DNA from: Lachnospiraceae bacterium
GTDB lineage: Bacteria > Bacillota > Clostridia > Lachnospirales > Lachnospiraceae
NCBI GenBank assembly: GCA_009774395.1
Contig: VSNQ01000083.1
Span: forward strand, 1 to 21,924
Length of the DNA: 21,924 nt
Reading direction: 5' to 3'
This document shows, one piece after another, positions 1 to 6,066 of the stretch; the first letter of the stretch is position 1; each line of letters starts with the position of its first letter. Below the pieces are notes generated by a model that had not been told where the DNA came from, ran no database searches, and worked only from the letters and a program-made list of their open reading frames with translations. Position numbers and translations under genes: made by a program.

Positions 1-24
1 CCTTACCACTATACACATAAAAAG

Positions 25-64
25 AATAAGTTCATAAGCAATATTTCTTGCTTACAAACTTATT
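25..64. repeat. Inverted repeat ahead of the first ABC operon
   Basis: Two nested arms pair perfectly: AATAAGTT (25-32) with AACTTATT (57-64), and TAAGCAA (35-41) with TTGCTTA (48-54), separated by a 2x2 mismatch and a 6-nt loop. The repeat ends five bases before the GAGGAGGGG ribosome site (69-77). It could be an operator with dyad symmetry, an mRNA hairpin, or the end of an upstream transcript. No T-run follows on the + strand, so a plain terminator is less likely. Confidence 0.6.
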
Positions 65-81
65 ATACGAGGAGGGGAATT

Positions 82-855
82 ATGGACAATTTTCACAGTT
101 CAGTCAAAGAATTATTTAAGAAGGCAGATGCTTCTATTAAGATTAATATTTCCCGCAAGGAAGAAACACAAAAGGCACTTTTGGAAATCCTTCCGGATAA
201 ACAGTACGCTTCTTCCGTAAACTGGCTGGAAATTATAAAGAATCAAATTTTTTATATGGATAAATGGATATTTTTTATACAGTTTGCTGTCTGTACTATT
301 GCTATTTTTATTATTTTAGCATTATATCATACTAACACCGCATCGGAAGATATCATCGCTATGGGGATGATTTTATCTGGTGTTTTAGGAGCAGCATCTG
401 TATGGGAGGTTTGTTATTTATTTTTTTCAGATATTACAGAACTTGGAGAAAGCTGTTTTTTTAATGTGCGTCAAATGGTTCTGCTTCAGCTTGGGATTGC
501 CGGATTTTTTTACTTATTTATACTGACATTTGTAATTTTCTACGTTGGCATGCAATGGAAATTAAACCTGTTGCAAGTCGGATTTTATTTTATGGTTCCA
601 TTTATTGTTTCAGAATGCGGCTGCATCGCTTCTATCCTTACCGAAATAGGCCGAAAAAGTCCCCTGTTCCCTGTACTTGCTGGACTTTTTTCTGCACTGT
701 TTTTCAGTGCGTTGTCGACTATTCCGACACTATATCAGACAACCGCAACTCTATTGTGGGGTGTAGCGTTTTTCTTGGGAATGCTTCTGCTAGGCTTATT
801 AATCAGGAAATTATTAAAAGAAATTGAAAAGGGTGAAATACTATGCGCAAACTAG
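82..855 (+). CDS. Six-helix membrane protein of an ABC operon
   Basis: A 257-residue protein with a soluble N-terminus (about residues 1-60, charged, helical-looking) and six predicted membrane helices near 62-83, 91-115, 131-155, 162-186, 194-217 and 221-244. The ATG at 82 follows a strong GAGGAGGGG site. Its last 13 bases overlap the ATPase gene, so the two are probably translationally coupled. Position and topology suggest an accessory or sensing membrane subunit of the ABC system, comparable to the membrane proteins found with sigma-factor/ABC clusters in Clostridia. I recognise no named family. The promoter and any further upstream gene lie outside the window. Confidence 0.75.
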   Translation: MDNFHSSVKELFKKADASIKINISRKEETQKALLEILPDKQYASSVNWLEIIKNQIFYMDKWIFFIQFAVCTIAIFIILALYHTNTASEDIIAMGMILSGVLGAASVWEVCYLFFSDITELGESCFFNVRQMVLLQLGIAGFFYLFILTFVIFYVGMQWKLNLLQVGFYFMVPFIVSECGCIASILTEIGRKSPLFPVLAGLFSALFFSALSTIPTLYQTTATLLWGVAFFLGMLLLGLLIRKLLKEIEKGEILCAN

Positions 856-1721
856 AATTAAGCGATATTCAAAAAACATACAAAAACAAAACAGTTGTTC
901 AAAATATTAACCTTAGTTTAGAACATGGAATCTACGGGCTTTTGGGCGAAAACGGCGCCGGTAAAACAACATTAATGCGTATGATTTGTGGAATTCTAAA
1001 GCCAACACAGGGGCGCATTACCTGTGACGGCTTCCCCATTTCTCTGCTTGGCGGAAATTATCGTAAATTATTAGGATATCTGCCGCAGGATTTCGGCTAT
1101 TATAAAGATTTCAGTGCACTTCGCTTCCTTCATTATATTGCGGCACTGAAAGCGATTCCAGAGAAACAGGCAGTGCAAAAAATTGAAGAACTTTTTGCAC
1201 TGGTAGGACTAAGCGACGCCAAAAATAAAAAGCTGAAAACCTATTCTGGCGGAATGCTGCGACGTGTGGGAATTGCGCAGGCACTTTTAAACGATCCCGA
1301 AATCTTAATTTTAGACGAACCCACCGCTGGATTAGACCCCAAGGAACGTGTGCGTTTTCGCAATATTATTAGTGCCTTAGGCAAGGATCGCCTTGTACTG
1401 CTATCCACACATATTGTGTCAGATGTGGCATATATTGCCGACCGTATTTTAATTATGAAAAACGGACAGATAATACAAAATAATCCTGAAGAGCAAATTT
1501 TAGCATCTGTTGCCGGCTGTGTATGGAAATGTGTTGTTAGCGAAGCACAATCGAAGGAACTAAACCAGCATTATATTGTCAGCAACCTCAAAAGCCACGA
1601 CTCCGAAGTAGAACTTCGCATTGTTGCAAAAAATCCTCCCGTTCCCATTGCCCAGCCAATCGAAGCCACATTAGAAGACGCCTACTTATTTTATCATGCA
1701 CAAGAGCACAGAAAGAACTAA
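843..1721 (+). CDS. ABC transporter ATP-binding protein (CcmA/BcrA-like)
   Basis: A 292-residue nucleotide-binding subunit that should power the membrane proteins on either side. All the ATPase motifs are visible: Walker A GENGAGKTT (35-43), Q-loop Gln82 in GYLPQ, signature YSGGM (134-138), Walker B ILILDEP (154-160) and the switch His190 in LLSTHIVSD. The C-terminal ~80 residues form the variable domain seen in antibiotic-export, lantibiotic-immunity and Nat-type ATPases. The gene overlaps the membrane protein gene by 13 bases and sits 52 bases before the permease gene, so the three form one operon. The substrate cannot be told from sequence. It is clearly paralogous to the ATPase at 17687-18559, sharing GIYGLLG, LPQ, GGM, RVGIAQALL and DEPTAGLDP. 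Confidence 0.93.
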   Translation: MRKLELSDIQKTYKNKTVVQNINLSLEHGIYGLLGENGAGKTTLMRMICGILKPTQGRITCDGFPISLLGGNYRKLLGYLPQDFGYYKDFSALRFLHYIAALKAIPEKQAVQKIEELFALVGLSDAKNKKLKTYSGGMLRRVGIAQALLNDPEILILDEPTAGLDPKERVRFRNIISALGKDRLVLLSTHIVSDVAYIADRILIMKNGQIIQNNPEEQILASVAGCVWKCVVSEAQSKELNQHYIVSNLKSHDSEVELRIVAKNPPVPIAQPIEATLEDAYLFYHAQEHRKN

Positions 1722-1773
1722 AACGATTTATTTCTAAAGAAACCATTATTTTAAAGAAAGGAACGAGGCTGCA

Positions 1774-2865
1774 ATGAGATTATACAAATCAGAACTATAT
1801 AAACTATGCTCCAGAAAACGATTTCTATTTGGTACAGTCGGCGTACTGACTCTATTCCTCATTTACTTTTGGGTGCAATTAACTTCTATCAGCAGCATGG
1901 TAGACGGTGTGCAAGCATGGGGTTACCAAGCTGTACAGATGGACAGAGCCATTACTAAAGATTGGAAAGGTACGCTTACTGACGAAAAAGTGGCACAGAT
2001 TGCCGATCTATACGGTTTTCCTCACATTATTAAAGAAAACTACAATAATTTTGTAGATTTTAACTTCTTAAATACACTGATTCACAAGCGGCTATCCGAT
2101 GGATATATTAATACTTGGCGCGATTATAAAATAGCAACGCATATTATCCCGATTGCTGACAGCATTCTCGGGGAATTTGCGCAGGAATCTGGTATGCCCG
2201 TTATACTGGAATATTATTATGGATGGTATGTATTTCTTGAAGTGCTGACATTTAGTATTTTAGCAGCAAGTATCTTTATTATTTTTATTGTGTCACCGAT
2301 TTTTTCGGAGGAAATCCATATTGGAACTTTACAGCTTTTATTTACAACAAAAGAAGGAAAAGGTATGGATATCGCCGCAAAAATAGCTGCAGCTTTAACT
2401 GTAAGTATCGGCATTTTTGCAATTATAGTGCTATTGGATTTCTTGTTATGTGGTGTTGTTTTTGGATTGGATGGATTAGATTGTTTTACAGGATTAGTTC
2501 TTGAAGATTGGGGTTATGGGCCACTTGCTTCTATGCCGATAAGAACATATATTCCCATTGTACTAATCTCCGATTTTATAGGGATTTTGCTATTGTGTGC
2601 AATCTCTTTGTTTCTTTCTGCATTTTTTTCAAGCCCATATCCAACAGTTGTTGTCAATACCCTTTGTTGGTCTGCACCTTTTATATTGCGTATATTCTTC
2701 CATAAATTATATCTATTTCAGTATATGTCACCCGTTTACATGGTTTTGCATTATGTCCATTTAGAAACGGATTGGATGGGGATTCGTCAAAAAATATTAA
2801 TATTTGCATTTGTAACAACTATTGTGTTAATTATTGCCAGTGTGCGAAGGTATCGAATAAGATAA
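1774..2865 (+). CDS. ABC-2 type permease
   Basis: A 363-residue integral membrane protein that pairs with the preceding ATPase. One helix near 17-36 is followed by a large extracellular segment (about 37-150), then about five helices near 152-177, 205-233, 263-290, 295-315 and 340-358. This is the layout of ABC-2 family exporter permeases. A ribosome site AAAGGAACGAGG lies ahead of the ATG at 1774. It shares features with the permease at 16572-17690: the N-terminal SELxK start, a GxLTDExV segment in the outer loop, and an F(T/S)(T/S)xxGxxxDxxAKIAAAL stretch after helix 2. The two systems are therefore paralogues. Substrate unknown; peptides or lipids are plausible for the family. Confidence 0.85.
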   Translation: MRLYKSELYKLCSRKRFLFGTVGVLTLFLIYFWVQLTSISSMVDGVQAWGYQAVQMDRAITKDWKGTLTDEKVAQIADLYGFPHIIKENYNNFVDFNFLNTLIHKRLSDGYINTWRDYKIATHIIPIADSILGEFAQESGMPVILEYYYGWYVFLEVLTFSILAASIFIIFIVSPIFSEEIHIGTLQLLFTTKEGKGMDIAAKIAAALTVSIGIFAIIVLLDFLLCGVVFGLDGLDCFTGLVLEDWGYGPLASMPIRTYIPIVLISDFIGILLLCAISLFLSAFFSSPYPTVVVNTLCWSAPFILRIFFHKLYLFQYMSPVYMVLHYVHLETDWMGIRQKILIFAFVTTIVLIIASVRRYRIR

Positions 2866-2885
2866 AGAAATCGTAGTAATTAAAT

Positions 2886-2982
2886 GCATCAAGCCACCAC
2901 AAAGTGGGGTTCACAAAGGGATTTTCACGAAGTGGGTTTGCATCGCTTGATGCGTTACAATTCAACAAAGCGGAATTGTAAC
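2886..2982. repeat. Cluster of short hairpin repeats between the ABC operon and pflA
   Basis: The spacer holds a 9-bp inverted repeat, GCATCAAGC (2886-2894) with GCTTGATGC (2945-2953). Its interior contains three consecutive 14-base units of the type CAC(A/G)AAGTGGGGTT (2898-2911, 2912-2925, 2926-2939). Immediately after comes a perfect 10-bp hairpin, GTTACAATTC (2954-2963) with GAATTGTAAC (2973-2982), whose loop AACAAAGCG resembles the repeat unit. There is no T-run, so this is not a standard terminator. It may be a structured 3' UTR or a small repetitive element. Confidence 0.6.
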
Positions 2983-3012
2983 ACGGTTCCTAAAATATTC
3001 TTAAAAAAAATA

Positions 3013-3041
3013 CTGCAATTTATCCAAAATAAGGTTATACT
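3013..3041 (+). promoter_or_regulatory. Possible pflA promoter
   Basis: CTGCAA (3013-3018), a 17-base spacer and TATACT (3036-3041); an overlapping TATAAT (3041-3046) is an alternative -10. A 6-bp dyad, AAGGTT (3031-3036) and AACCTT (3050-3055), straddles the -10 region. The -35 is weak, so this is tentative. Confidence 0.4.
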
Positions 3042-3099
3042 ATAATAAGAACCTTAAAGAAAATAATGTTACGAATATCCGTAGAAATGGAGGAAGAAA

Positions 3100-3867
3100 A
3101 TGCAGGGAAGAATACATTCATTAGAATCATTTGGTACGGTAGATGGGCCAGGTGTCCGCTATGTTGTTTTTGTGCAAGGATGCCCAATGCGATGCGCCTA
3201 CTGTCACAATCCCGATACATGGGAAATGGACGGCGGCACATTGATGGAGCCTTCAGAAATTCTTGAAAATTATGAACGCAATAAACCTTTTTATAAGGAT
3301 GGCGGCATCACGGTAACCGGCGGTGAGCCTTTGATGCAGATTGATTTTCTGCTCGAACTTTTTACAATGGCAAAGGAACGCGGCATTCACACTTGCCTTG
3401 ACAGTTCTGGAATCGCTTATAAACCGAATGCTAATCCAGAATGGCTTGCCAAGCTGGATAAACTCTGTACTGTTACCGATTTAGTGATGTTGGATATTAA
3501 GCATATTGACCCTGAGAAGCATAAAGAACTTGCAAAACAGCCAAACGAAGGTATTTTAGCGTTTGCGGAATATCTGGATAAAATGCATGTAGATGTCTGG
3601 ATACGCCATGTTGTTGTCCCAGGGCTTACCGATGATCCAAAAGATTTGCACCGCCTTGGCTACTTTATCGGTGGTTTAAGCAACCTCAAAGCCCTTGATG
3701 TACTCCCCTACCATACAATGGGGAAAAAGAAATATGATGAACTTGGCATGAAATATCGTTTAGATGGTGTACCAGAAATGGACAAAGGGCGCGTGCCGGA
3801 ATTAAAAAAATATATTCTTGACGGCATAAAAGAGCGCCGCGGCATTCCTACAAATTATACTGCTTAA
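3100..3867 (+). CDS. pflA: Pyruvate formate-lyase-activating enzyme (radical SAM)
   Basis: PflA uses a [4Fe-4S] cluster and S-adenosylmethionine to create the glycyl radical on pyruvate formate-lyase, which splits pyruvate to acetyl-CoA and formate in anaerobic metabolism. The 255 residues show the radical-SAM motif CPMRCAYCH, with Cys28, Cys32 and Cys35 as cluster ligands. They also show the SAM-binding TGGEPL near 73-78 and the N-terminal GRIHSLESFGTVDGPG stretch typical of PflA. Length matches the family. GGAGGAAG lies just before the ATG at 3100. No pflB lies next to it here: the upstream gene is the ABC permease and the downstream gene a ferredoxin. The last three codons and the stop fall within the 105-bp repeat that starts at 3856. 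Confidence 0.95.
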   Translation: MQGRIHSLESFGTVDGPGVRYVVFVQGCPMRCAYCHNPDTWEMDGGTLMEPSEILENYERNKPFYKDGGITVTGGEPLMQIDFLLELFTMAKERGIHTCLDSSGIAYKPNANPEWLAKLDKLCTVTDLVMLDIKHIDPEKHKELAKQPNEGILAFAEYLDKMHVDVWIRHVVVPGLTDDPKDLHRLGYFIGGLSNLKALDVLPYHTMGKKKYDELGMKYRLDGVPEMDKGRVPELKKYILDGIKERRGIPTNYTA

Positions 3868-3960
3868 CCGTTAAAATTTCCGAGTAACCGGACTACATAA
3901 CGCCAGCTATATACGTTTAACCACAGCAGTATGGTAAATTCTGGCGTTATGTAGTATAAA
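3856..3960. repeat. 105-bp palindromic dispersed repeat, copy 1
   Basis: This segment matches 21665-21769 at 95 of 105 positions in the same orientation by my hand alignment. Its core is a perfect 15-bp inverted repeat, ACTACATAACGCCAG (3892-3906) and CTGGCGTTATGTAGT (3941-3955), enclosing 34 bases. All ten differences lie outside the stem. There is no coding potential and no T-run. It resembles a small MITE-like or REP-like element. Its left edge overlaps the pflA stop codon. Confidence 0.85.
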
Positions 3961-4199
3961 AGTCCTCTTGTATAAACCAAACTATCACAATTTCGCTATG
4001 AATTATGTATTAAATTATAAACTTTAAAAGATTTTATATTTTTCACCTTGTAATCCAATCGAGTTTATATTAAAATATTTATATTGATATATATTTTAAC
4101 GAAAAGTTTATTCCCCAGTTTTCGTATTGGGTAGTTTGAGTGTTGTAAATATATATCATGTGGCTGTGAATTTTATTGATATAAGGAGGAAATACGATT
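3961..4199. other. AT-rich spacer before the ferredoxin gene
   Basis: No gene is visible. It holds the proposed ferredoxin promoter at 4048-4076 and, in the leader, a small hairpin ACGAAAA (4099-4105) with TTTTCGT (4119-4125). Confidence 0.5.
4048..4076 (+). promoter_or_regulatory. Likely ferredoxin promoter
   Basis: TTGTAA (4048-4053), a 17-base spacer and TAAAAT (4071-4076), about 120 bases ahead of the ferredoxin start. It fits the sigma-A pattern in spacing and has good hexamers, but AT-rich surroundings make chance matches likely. Confidence 0.45.
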
Positions 4200-4370
4200 A
4201 TGGCATACCAAATTAATGATGGTTGTGTTAGTTGTGGAGCTTGTGAGGGACAGTGCCCTGTAGGCGCTATCAGCATGGGCGATGGCAAATTCGAAATCGA
4301 TCCGGATAAGTGCATCGACTGCGGTTCTTGTGCAGGCGCTTGCCCTACAGGATCTATTGAACAGGCATAA
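4200..4370 (+). CDS. 2[4Fe-4S] clostridial-type ferredoxin
   Basis: A 56-residue electron carrier starting MAYQINDGCVSCGACEG. Two CxxCxxCxxxCP cluster motifs are visible: Cys9, Cys12, Cys15 and Cys19 with Pro20, and Cys38, Cys41, Cys44 and Cys48 with Pro49. The two halves are related by the pseudo-twofold repeat of this family (CPVGAI and CPTGSI). Length is typical of the small clostridial ferredoxins that serve pyruvate:ferredoxin oxidoreductase, hydrogenase and Rnf. A strong AAGGAGGA site (4183-4190) precedes the ATG at 4200. The gene is monocistronic, with its own terminator just downstream. The sequence does not show which redox partner it serves. Confidence 0.96.
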   Translation: MAYQINDGCVSCGACEGQCPVGAISMGDGKFEIDPDKCIDCGSCAGACPTGSIEQA

Positions 4371-4392
4371 TAGCACGATATCAAACATAAAC

Positions 4393-4444
4393 AAAAATGC
4401 CGCACTCTCTTTGCTTACATCTTGCATAAGAGTGCGACATTTTT
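4393..4444 (+). terminator. Ferredoxin terminator, probably bidirectional
   Basis: AAAAATG (4393-4399) pairs with CATTTTT (4438-4444), and CGCACTCT (4401-4408) pairs with AGAGTGCG (4429-4436), with one C/A mismatch between. The A and T tails give a T-run in both directions. It separates the ferredoxin gene from the convergent MerR gene. Confidence 0.9.
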
Positions 4445-4446
4445 GT

Positions 4447-4484
4447 TATTTTGATATACTATTTTTATTTTGATATACTATTTT
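4447..4484. repeat. Exact 19-bp tandem duplication
   Basis: TATTTTGATATACTATTTT occurs twice head to tail (4447-4465 and 4466-4484), directly after the terminator and in the gap between convergent genes. It looks like a slippage-type duplication; no function is apparent. Confidence 0.9.
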
Positions 4485-4541
4485 ATAACTGCGGATCTAT
4501 AATTGTCCTGTTTTTATGTTTGGCAAAACTATTTATACTTT

Positions 4542-5708
4542 CTATTTCACTTCTACTGCTTTTTTAAGAAAATGAAACTCTTTCTTCGGTTTTTTCTCGG
4601 TTTTTTCCTTAAAAAACTTTACAGTATTGTCTTTTGCGCAGTCTTTTCCTTTATCCATAATAGTATTTGCAGATAATCCTGCCGAAGTATCCATTAAGTT
4701 CTCCGTAGAGCCACTCACAGAACCATTCGACGGACTATCCGTAAAAGCATCTATGGATGCATCCATAGAAATATCTGTAGAAGCGTCCGCAGAATGGTCT
4801 ACAGAACTATCTGCATAGCGATTCTTACGATTATTTGCGCCTATTTTCGCAGACAATTTTGTATCTGCTTTTTTCTGAAACAGTTTCTGCCTTTTTGCGG
4901 GCTTGCTATGTTTACCACTATACTGGCGCAGCAGCTCATCTATGCGCTTATAATATTCCTCGTCACGTTGCTTATCCAGCTCTTTCTTTGCGTTTTCCCG
5001 CTGATCTTCCCGTTCCTCTACCAACCGGAACTGATAATCCAATTCCTTGCACAAATCTGCCTTAACACTGTTGGATATACGCTCTGTCATAGTTTCCACT
5101 AATGCCTCGTTATTTTCAGCTACCGCTTCTTTAATCAACTTCTGAAACAAATATTGAAGCCGCACTACTTGTTCTTTCTGATTATCCTGCAACTGCGTTT
5201 CTTGTTTCGTTTCCTCCACAGTACCCATATCCTTTATCTGAATTGCAAGTTCATTATCCTCTGCCGCTGTACTGTCATGTACCATCGTTTCACGCGGCAC
5301 AGAGGACACTTTCTTTTCCTTAACCTCAATCATATGCCGCTCGCTTTTGAGTTCTTTCCATTTTGATTCGTCGTTCGGTTTTAACTGAATTACTTTCATA
5401 TCGCCGTTTTTGCCGATTTTTGTCAATTGCTTTTGTGCAAAAGGATTATCTGCCCTCATCTCACCAGACTCCTCTCTGTCATCTTGTATCTGTTCCAAAA
5501 CCGCTCTGACCGCCTTTAGCTGCAATCCTTGGTCTTTTAAGCTCTTTATTCTAATAAAGCGCTCCACGTCCTCCTGCGTGTAGATTCTATGCCCCTGCTC
5601 GTTGCGTTTGATTGGCAGCTCAAGTTCTTCCTCCCAGTATCTAAGCACATGTGATTCCACATGCACCTCTTTTGCAGCCTCGTTAATCAGATACCTTTCT
5701 TTTACCAC
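4542..5708 (-). CDS. MerR-type HTH protein with coiled coil and repeat tail
   Basis: A 388-residue protein. Residues 4-75 are a MerR-type winged helix (LINEAAKEVHVESHVLRYWE, then GHRIYTQEDVERF). A charged, Gln/Glu/Lys-rich coiled-coil segment covers about 170-270. A low-complexity tail (about 300-345) is built from four-residue D-x-S-x units such as TDISMDASIDAF. The end is basic and Phe-rich. The HTH resembles those of RacA-like DNA-anchoring proteins as well as MerR regulators; the missing effector domain and the long coil favour an architectural or segregation role, which is inference. The start is GTG at 5708 behind AAAGGAGT (5715-5722). The gene follows the gdpP-rplI-dnaB cluster but is separated from it by 358 bases with its own structured elements. 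Confidence 0.8.
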   Translation of the reverse strand: MVKERYLINEAAKEVHVESHVLRYWEEELELPIKRNEQGHRIYTQEDVERFIRIKSLKDQGLQLKAVRAVLEQIQDDREESGEMRADNPFAQKQLTKIGKNGDMKVIQLKPNDESKWKELKSERHMIEVKEKKVSSVPRETMVHDSTAAEDNELAIQIKDMGTVEETKQETQLQDNQKEQVVRLQYLFQKLIKEAVAENNEALVETMTERISNSVKADLCKELDYQFRLVEEREDQRENAKKELDKQRDEEYYKRIDELLRQYSGKHSKPAKRQKLFQKKADTKLSAKIGANNRKNRYADSSVDHSADASTDISMDASIDAFTDSPSNGSVSGSTENLMDTSAGLSANTIMDKGKDCAKDNTVKFFKEKTEKKPKKEFHFLKKAVEVK

Positions 5709-5782
5709 TTCTCTACTCCTTTCCTATGGCAATCCTTTCTTTGTGGGCAGCAAATACCTCCTGCACCAATTTATACTTAATT

Positions 5783-5885
5783 GAGTCGGGAAAATTTATC
5801 CTTTCTATTTTCATAGAATTCCCTACTCACGCGTCGGGCGTCCGTCAGCTTCTGCTGGCATATTTCCTTTGGACGCCTGTGTGCA
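5783..5885 (-). ncRNA. Structured tandem element, downstream copy
   Basis: On the - strand: TGCACAC, then an outer helix GGCGTCC (5877-5871) with GGACGCC (5843-5837). On its 5' side is the unpaired AAAGGAAATAT (5870-5860), then an inner hairpin GCCAGC (5859-5854) with GCTGAC (5849-5844). A second hairpin follows: GAGT and GGGAA (5828-5825, 5823-5819) pairing with TTCCC and ACTC (5792-5788, 5786-5783), and an inner TTCTAT/ATAGAA helix. Architecture and conserved motifs match the copy at 5888-5970. No Rfam family is recognised from memory. Confidence 0.5.
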
Positions 5886-5887
5886 AT

Positions 5888-5970
5888 CGAGTAGAGAAGA
5901 TTTATCTTCCCTACTCGTGCGCCGCCGATGCGACATATAATAGCATATTTCCTCTGCATCGGCGTGTGCA
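5888..5970 (-). ncRNA. Structured tandem element, upstream copy
   Basis: On the - strand: TGCACA, an outer 9-bp helix CGCCGATGC (5964-5956) with GCATCGGCG (5931-5923), and the unpaired AGAGGAAATAT on the 5' side. A strong second hairpin follows, CGAGTAG (5917-5911) with CTACTCG (5894-5888) plus an inner GAAGAT/ATCTTC helix. The outer helix sequence differs from the other copy but pairing is kept, while GGAAATATGC and GAGTAGGGAA are shared. Confidence 0.5.
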
Positions 5971-5974
5971 TAAA

Positions 5975-6006
5975 GAAAGAGGGCATGTCCAACCATGACC
6001 TCTTTC
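5975..6006 (-). terminator. Probable terminator of the gdpP-rplI-dnaB operon
   Basis: On the - strand GAAAGAGG (6006-5999) pairs with CCTCTTTC (5982-5975), with an inner CATG/CATG helix after one mismatch. TTTA follows. The hairpin is strong but the T-run is short, so termination may be partial and allow read-through toward the MerR gene. Confidence 0.55.
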
Positions 6007-6066
6007 GTGTTTGTCTCATCTTCACTTTGCGTCTTTGCACAAAGTCCTTAGAAGTTCTCTTGTCAA

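Larger units (their letters stand above)
5709..6066 (-). other. Structured spacer between dnaB and the MerR gene
   Basis: Reading on the - strand after the dnaB stop there are three things: a weak hairpin (6045-6024), a terminator-like hairpin (6006-5975), and two tandem copies of a structured repeat (5970-5888 and 5885-5783). A 110-codon open frame crosses this spacer (6109-5777). I reject it as a gene because the repeated motif is read in different frames in the two copies. Confidence 0.6.

Noticed and set aside
2898..2939. CRISPR-like short direct repeats
   Set aside because: The units are contiguous 14-mers without spacers and with mismatches, so not a CRISPR array.
4079..4427. Open frames on the - strand across the ferredoxin gene
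   Set aside because: They are antisense shadows of the Cys-rich ferredoxin codons and its leader; no ribosome site or protein-like features.
4627..4818. Ser/Glu-rich + strand frame opposite the MerR protein tail
   Set aside because: It is the antisense image of the four-residue repeat; no independent start signals.
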